DNA of 64,000 nucleotides from RUG12461 sp045657665 (lineage in GTDB: Bacteria; Bacillota; Clostridia; Lachnospirales; Lachnospiraceae), in contig JAZOTN010000020.1 of the NCBI GenBank assembly GCA_045657665.1, forward strand, positions 217,652-281,651. The letters are read 5' to 3'. Position 1 is the stretch's first letter; the number at the start of each line of letters is the position of its first letter. The notes beneath the pieces were generated by a model. The model saw nothing but the letters and a program-made list of their open reading frames with translations. It ran no database searches and had not been told where the DNA came from. The translations under genes were made by a program, and so were the position numbers. Shown here in pieces: positions 60,306 to 64,000 of this stretch.

Positions 60306-60898
60306 GACGCGGTCAGCCCCTTCATCGGATATTTCAGCAGCGTCAGCTGCTTTCTCACAGCCTCCTCGGAAAGTGGCTTCAAAAGGAACCCGCAGGCTCC
60401 GGTATCCCAGGCATCAAAGGAGTAATCCATAAAAGCCGTCAGAAAGACCACATTGGTATACGGATTGATCGAGAGAAGACTCCGGCAGAGATCAAGCCCG
60501 CTGACCTTTCCCATTTCGATATCCAGAATCGCCAGATCGACCGATGCATGCTTTGCGTATTCGAGCGCCTCGGACGGCCGGTTAAAGCCCCGGACCGAAG
60601 CATCCGGAAGAACGCGTTTTATCGTCGGAATACCGCCCGTCAGCACGATCCTTTCATCGTCCACGAGGATCACCTCGGGTTTCTCCTCGTCCTTCTGGGC
60701 GGAACGCATCAATGTGACAAAATCCGCTCTCAGGTATTCGGAAAGTTTAAGGATCAGTGATACATCCGGTATTCTCCGTCCGGTCTCCCAGCTCGCGATC
60801 GTGGAGCGGTCAACGTAAAGCATATCCGCAATCTGCTTCTGGGACAGATTTCTCTGGGTCCGAAGATCCCTTAAGACCACTGCAAAAGAATCGTTCAT
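60302..60898 (-). CDS. XRE-type HTH fused to a receiver domain (HTH first)
   Basis: 198 aa. Residues 5-62 form a Cro/CI helix-turn-helix (LRDLRTQRNLSQKQIADML...STIASWETGRRIPD). Residues 75-195 are a receiver with Asp126 (LAILDIEMGKVSGLDLC) and the 'VVFLTAF', 'GACGFLLKPL' features of LytTR/AgrA-type receivers. Usual regulators have the receiver first and a LytTR, wHTH or LuxR domain after; here the order is reversed and the DNA-binding domain is phage-repressor-like. It overlaps both the AAA+ gene (4 nt) and the kinase gene (4 nt). It is a candidate reader of an operator in this locus, although XRE proteins usually bind inverted repeats. Confidence 0.9.
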   Translation of the reverse strand: MNDSFAVVLRDLRTQRNLSQKQIADMLYVDRSTIASWETGRRIPDVSLILKLSEYLRADFVTLMRSAQKDEEKPEVILVDDERIVLTGGIPTIKRVLPDASVRGFNRPSEALEYAKHASVDLAILDIEMGKVSGLDLCRSLLSINPYTNVVFLTAFMDYSFDAWDTGACGFLLKPLSEEAVRKQLTLLKYPMKGLTAS

Positions 60899-63102
60899 GG
60901 TGTCTCCTGTATGAACATCGCATACTTACCGAATTCCTCGGAATCAATAAGTCGCCCCAACTTTTCAAATTCGTAGCGCGTCGCAAGAATGATATCTTTC
61001 ATCCCGACCTCTCTCTTTTCCGCACCGGCAAAATACGCCGCCGTAAGGAGAATGGATTTGATATTGCTTCCGGTCAGCTCCGTGAAGCGCTCCGCAAGGA
61101 AGGCATAATCTATATCCTCGTTCATCGGCACCTCATCCGGCAGCATCGTCCGCCACATCTTTTCCCGTGTGAAGATATCCGGGCGTTCAAAGTGCACAAC
61201 ATAGGTGAGCCGCCGCATGAAAGCACTGTCAAAGCTCTGGTAGCTGTTGGTGGCAAGGATCGTGATACCGCTGTATTCCTCCACTTTCTGAAGAAGAAAA
61301 CTGGTATCCGAGTTGGCATACTTGTCATGAGAATCCCGGATCTCCGTCCGCTTTGTGAACAGCGCGTCCGCCTCGTCAAAAAACAATACGACACTGCGTT
61401 TTTCAGCCTCATCAAAAATCCGGGAAAGGTTCTTTTGAGTTTCCCCGATATACTTGGAAAAGATCTGGGATACATCGACACGGTAAAGCGGCGTCATGAT
61501 CTCGTTGGCAATCGCCTGTGCCGCCATGGTCTTGCCGGTTCCGGGCGGTCCGTACATTAAAATGATCACGGCATTTCCATAAGCGTTCTTTTTGTTGATG
61601 CCCCATTCCGCTCCCACGCGGTTACGGAGACGGAAACGGTCGCACGCCGCTTTGAGACGTTTTTTCTCGGAAGCGCCGAGGAAGATGTCATCCCAGGTAT
61701 AATGCGCATCCACAGCCGTTGCCAGATGCTCGAAATGGGAAGTATTGAGTCGGAACAGAAGATCCTGAAGAAGGGATCTCTTTAAGACCTCCTCTCCCAG
61801 TGCATCCATGGTCTCCCTTGCCTGTCGGAGGATCCTTTTGATAGCGGAATAACTCAGTTCATGGCAGTCCGCCACATCAAAAATATCAATATTCTCTTCG
61901 AGAATGATGCTCTCTACAGCAAGATAATGCTGCCAGATCCGGATACGTTCCTTTACATCGGGAAGCGGAAGCGAAAGCACTGCCGGCATGCACTCCGTGG
62001 GAACGGAAAGCGGCGGGAGCTTTTTCTCTCCGCAGAAATAAACGATGCGTCCCGGAAGACGTTCATAAAGAACCGGAAGGAGCGCGGAAAGATCATACCC
62101 TTCCGGCCGGATGTCCGCCTCGTCCGTATCCTCCTGCTCCGGTCTCTCCTCCCGTACCAGAATGATCCCGTCATGCATCCTTAAGTAAAACGTCACGGCA
62201 TTCAGGATATTGGTGCCGCCGGGGAGCCTCTTGATATCAAGTTCAAAAAACGGTCCTCCCTGCCTTTTCGCAAGCATGGAAAGCGCAGCCGAAACATCCT
62301 CCGGATCGCCGCTTTCGATGTAACGAAACCGGGCTTTCCCCGGCAGAGTCTCCTCTTTTTTGAGCGTCTCCGTGATCTCCGTAAAAAAGCCTTCGATCTC
62401 ATGCGGCTCCTTTTCCATGCAGATCGGAAGTTCCCCCTTATCATCGTCTCCAAACAGAAACGCGTATGCCGTATCCGATAAGAGGAGCGGCTCCATAAGA
62501 GGCGGATAACGTTTTACCGCCGCATCCCCCCGTACATCAAAGATGCAGGTACGGAGAGTCTTATCCGGCGCAAAGAGAGAGGTCCCTCCATCCTCTTCCC
62601 CGTATCCGAGAAATGCAGTCACTGCTGCCACCGTTCCCTCTGTCGGAAACCGCAGGGTATAATCATCCTGTATAAACCGGTAGATCCGGAGGTACCTTAA
62701 ATCCCATCGAACGGACGCCCCTACCAGCACGGCAAGCTCCTCCGGAAAAGAAAGCGAAAGCGTCTCCCGAAGATGCGCAAACGGAAGAAAAATCTCCTCC
62801 GTCTTCTCTTCACGCCCTCTGATAAACTCATGCGCTTTTGTCGCATCCTCCGCTGCCTCCGCACACTGCCTGTCCTCCGGTCTCATATCGGGAGGAAGAT
62901 CAAAATAGTCCTGCAGCTCTTCCTCGCTGACGGAGGAGGCCCTGAGATGCCAGCTCCCTTCACGGCACCGCGCACCCTTATCCCTGAGGAAGTATTCCAG
63001 AGTCATATCCAATAGAGATGCGAGATCCCTCCGGTATTCCTCAGTGCTCCCATATGGCCGGTCGTTCTTTTTTTCGTCAAAGTATTCGGTAAATCCGTAC
63101 AA
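60895..63102 (-). CDS. AAA+ ATPase of the type associated with contractile injection systems
   Basis: 735 aa. The N-terminal 450 residues include a block resembling the conserved N-domain of eCIS-linked AAA+ proteins ('ELAVLVGASVRWDLRYLRIYRFIQDDYTLRFPT'). The C-terminal AAA+ module has Walker A 'GPPGTGKTMAAQAI' near 516, Walker B 'VLFFDEADALF' near 570, sensor 1 'ILATNSYQ' and an arginine-finger region 'FDSAFMRRLTYVVHF'. In Afp/PVC-type clusters such an ATPase (Afp15-like) is a regular member and is thought to act in assembly or recycling. Other stand-alone AAA+ ATPases share the fold, so the CIS link needs structural genes to confirm it. It lies 3 nt after the cut phosphatase gene. Confidence 0.8.
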   Translation of the reverse strand: MYGFTEYFDEKKNDRPYGSTEEYRRDLASLLDMTLEYFLRDKGARCREGSWHLRASSVSEEELQDYFDLPPDMRPEDRQCAEAAEDATKAHEFIRGREEKTEEIFLPFAHLRETLSLSFPEELAVLVGASVRWDLRYLRIYRFIQDDYTLRFPTEGTVAAVTAFLGYGEEDGGTSLFAPDKTLRTCIFDVRGDAAVKRYPPLMEPLLLSDTAYAFLFGDDDKGELPICMEKEPHEIEGFFTEITETLKKEETLPGKARFRYIESGDPEDVSAALSMLAKRQGGPFFELDIKRLPGGTNILNAVTFYLRMHDGIILVREERPEQEDTDEADIRPEGYDLSALLPVLYERLPGRIVYFCGEKKLPPLSVPTECMPAVLSLPLPDVKERIRIWQHYLAVESIILEENIDIFDVADCHELSYSAIKRILRQARETMDALGEEVLKRSLLQDLLFRLNTSHFEHLATAVDAHYTWDDIFLGASEKKRLKAACDRFRLRNRVGAEWGINKKNAYGNAVIILMYGPPGTGKTMAAQAIANEIMTPLYRVDVSQIFSKYIGETQKNLSRIFDEAEKRSVVLFFDEADALFTKRTEIRDSHDKYANSDTSFLLQKVEEYSGITILATNSYQSFDSAFMRRLTYVVHFERPDIFTREKMWRTMLPDEVPMNEDIDYAFLAERFTELTGSNIKSILLTAAYFAGAEKREVGMKDIILATRYEFEKLGRLIDSEEFGKYAMFIQETP

Positions 63103-63105
63103 GCG

Positions 63106-64000
63106 TCAGTCCTGTCCTTTCTCAGACTTCCCCCGGTAGAAGAATCCAAGCGCCGTCATATCGTCAAACTGGCTGGCCTCTCCGACAAATTCTTTTACCC
63201 TGAGACGAAGATGCTCATCCATCGCCTTCGGATCATCAAACGGCTCTTCGTTCATGGCATCCAGCATCCTCTTCTCACTGAACTGCTCAGCCGCTTCGTT
63301 CATGGACTCCGGGAACCCGTCGGTATAAAGGAACAGTATGTCCCCGGGATCAAGCTTCATGCTGTATTCATGGAACTCCTCATCTTCCACGGCTGCCAGA
63401 GGGATATCATGCTCATCCCTGTAAAGCTCAAATTTCCCGCCGGCTTTTTGAATGATCGGATACTCATGCCCTGCGTTGGCACAGATCATCTCACCCGTGG
63501 AGAGCGTAACAATCCCGATCCATGCCGTCACAAAAAGCATCTCTTCATTTCTCTCACAGAGCACCCGGTTTGCCGCGTTAAAAACATCCGCAGGGCTTGC
63601 AAAACCGGACATGGCACGGTGTTTGATCAGCGTTTTCGCGACGACCATGAAAAGCGCCGCCGGGACTCCTTTTCCGGAAACATCCGCCATCACCAGCGCC
63701 AGGTGATCCTCATCGATCAGGAAGAAGTCGTAGAAGTCCCCGCCCACTTCCCTGGCGGGATCCATCACCGCGTACAGGTCGAATTCATTTCTGTCGGGGA
63801 ATGCGGGGAAATGCGTCGGCAGCATGTTCTCCTGAATCTGGGATGCGACAGTCAGCTCTGTCTCCAGACGCTGTTTTTCCGAAGTGATCTCCACGATCTC
63901 GTGGACATAGCCATTTATCTTCTCAGACATGCTCTCAAATGACCGGGCGAGCACTTCGATCTCGTCCCCCGTCAGCATGGAGTCATCTACCTGGAAGGTC
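63106..64000 (-). CDS. SpoIIE-type PP2C phosphatase with HAMP (5' end outside window)
   Basis: The frame is open to the window edge; an internal ATG at 63978 is not the real start, because 'FQVDDSMLTGDEIEVLARSF' reads as the end of a HAMP domain. After a coiled linker ('VEITSEKQRLETELTVASQI') comes a full PP2C domain: AREVGGDFYDFF, LVMADVSGKGVPAALFMV, ILFLYTDGFPESM and FDDMTALGFF. The architecture is that of the receptor phosphatase at 34812, so an upstream sensor and membrane part probably lies beyond 64000. Three nt separate it from the AAA+ gene, which links partner-switch signalling directly to that ATPase. Confidence 0.9.
   Translation of the reverse strand, partial: TFQVDDSMLTGDEIEVLARSFESMSEKINGYVHEIVEITSEKQRLETELTVASQIQENMLPTHFPAFPDRNEFDLYAVMDPAREVGGDFYDFFLIDEDHLALVMADVSGKGVPAALFMVVAKTLIKHRAMSGFASPADVFNAANRVLCERNEEMLFVTAWIGIVTLSTGEMICANAGHEYPIIQKAGGKFELYRDEHDIPLAAVEDEEFHEYSMKLDPGDILFLYTDGFPESMNEAAEQFSEKRMLDAMNEEPFDDPKAMDEHLRLRVKEFVGEASQFDDMTALGFFYRGKSEKGQD

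Noticed and set aside
1..64000. tRNA, rRNA, riboswitch or plus-strand genes
   Set aside because: I saw no rRNA or tRNA sequence and no riboswitch consensus that I could support, and every plus-strand frame overlaps a better minus-strand gene.

Overview
The window looks like part of a Clostridia (Lachnospiraceae-type) chromosome of moderate GC. The signs are many SpoIIE-family PP2C phosphatases and hybrid histidine kinases, a Nif11/NHLP-type peptide export locus, an AGCS symporter, GGAGG-type ribosome binding sites and no diderm cell-wall genes. This assignment is inference; there is no rRNA or tRNA gene. Every gene I accept lies on the minus strand, so transcription runs from 64000 towards 1. 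The genes at both edges are cut.

Regions in order of transcription. (1) 64000-59025: SpoIIE phosphatase (cut), an AAA+ ATPase of the kind found with contractile injection systems (CIS), an XRE-receiver regulator and a LytS-like kinase. (2) 58888-49413: receiver protein, hybrid kinase, a hybrid kinase with an embedded DegV domain, AGCS symporter, an HPt remnant and a REC-GGDEF protein. (3) 49315-47291: a decayed copy of region 7. (4) 47199-39686: a RiPP locus with ECF sigma factor, HlyD stub, frameshifted peptidase-ABC exporter, second ABC exporter, STAS protein, two leader peptides and a radical SAM/SPASM enzyme. (5) 39353-33669: hybrid kinase, receiver remnant, membrane SpoIIE phosphatase, a third leader-type peptide and a lipoprotein. 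(6) 33334-30554: an AT-rich ABC transporter module. (7) 30380-24688: a 1242-aa protein with a papain-like cysteine protease end, a 150-aa partner and a GNAT-like protein. (8) 24638-8762: a long operon with a 2131-aa protein carrying a UbiB/ABC1 kinase domain, a GXSXG hydrolase, two GNAT-like proteins and a partner-switching set (three PP2C proteins, one fused to an RsbW-like ATPase, plus STAS). (9) 8476-1: a CIS-associated family protein, a tail-anchored kinase-like protein, a receptor with a degenerate cyclase domain, a membrane MORN protein and a TolC-like coiled-coil protein.

The most interesting pattern links these regions. An 18-bp tandem site, TGTGTCA-N4-TGTGTCA read on the plus strand, precedes the envelope operon (9), the protease operon (7), both decayed duplicate segments and the two-component operon (2); a half site precedes the kinase operon (8). 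At the two best sites it lies 20-21 bp upstream of an extended -10 (TGCTATAAT). The three large effector-like proteins all start with Gln-rich low-complexity sequence and all have GNAT-like neighbours. My reading is a co-regulated regulon: sensors and partner-switching proteins controlling a secretion or surface apparatus with its effectors. CIS tube, sheath and baseplate genes are not in the window, so the injection-system link rests on two family resemblances and is unproven.
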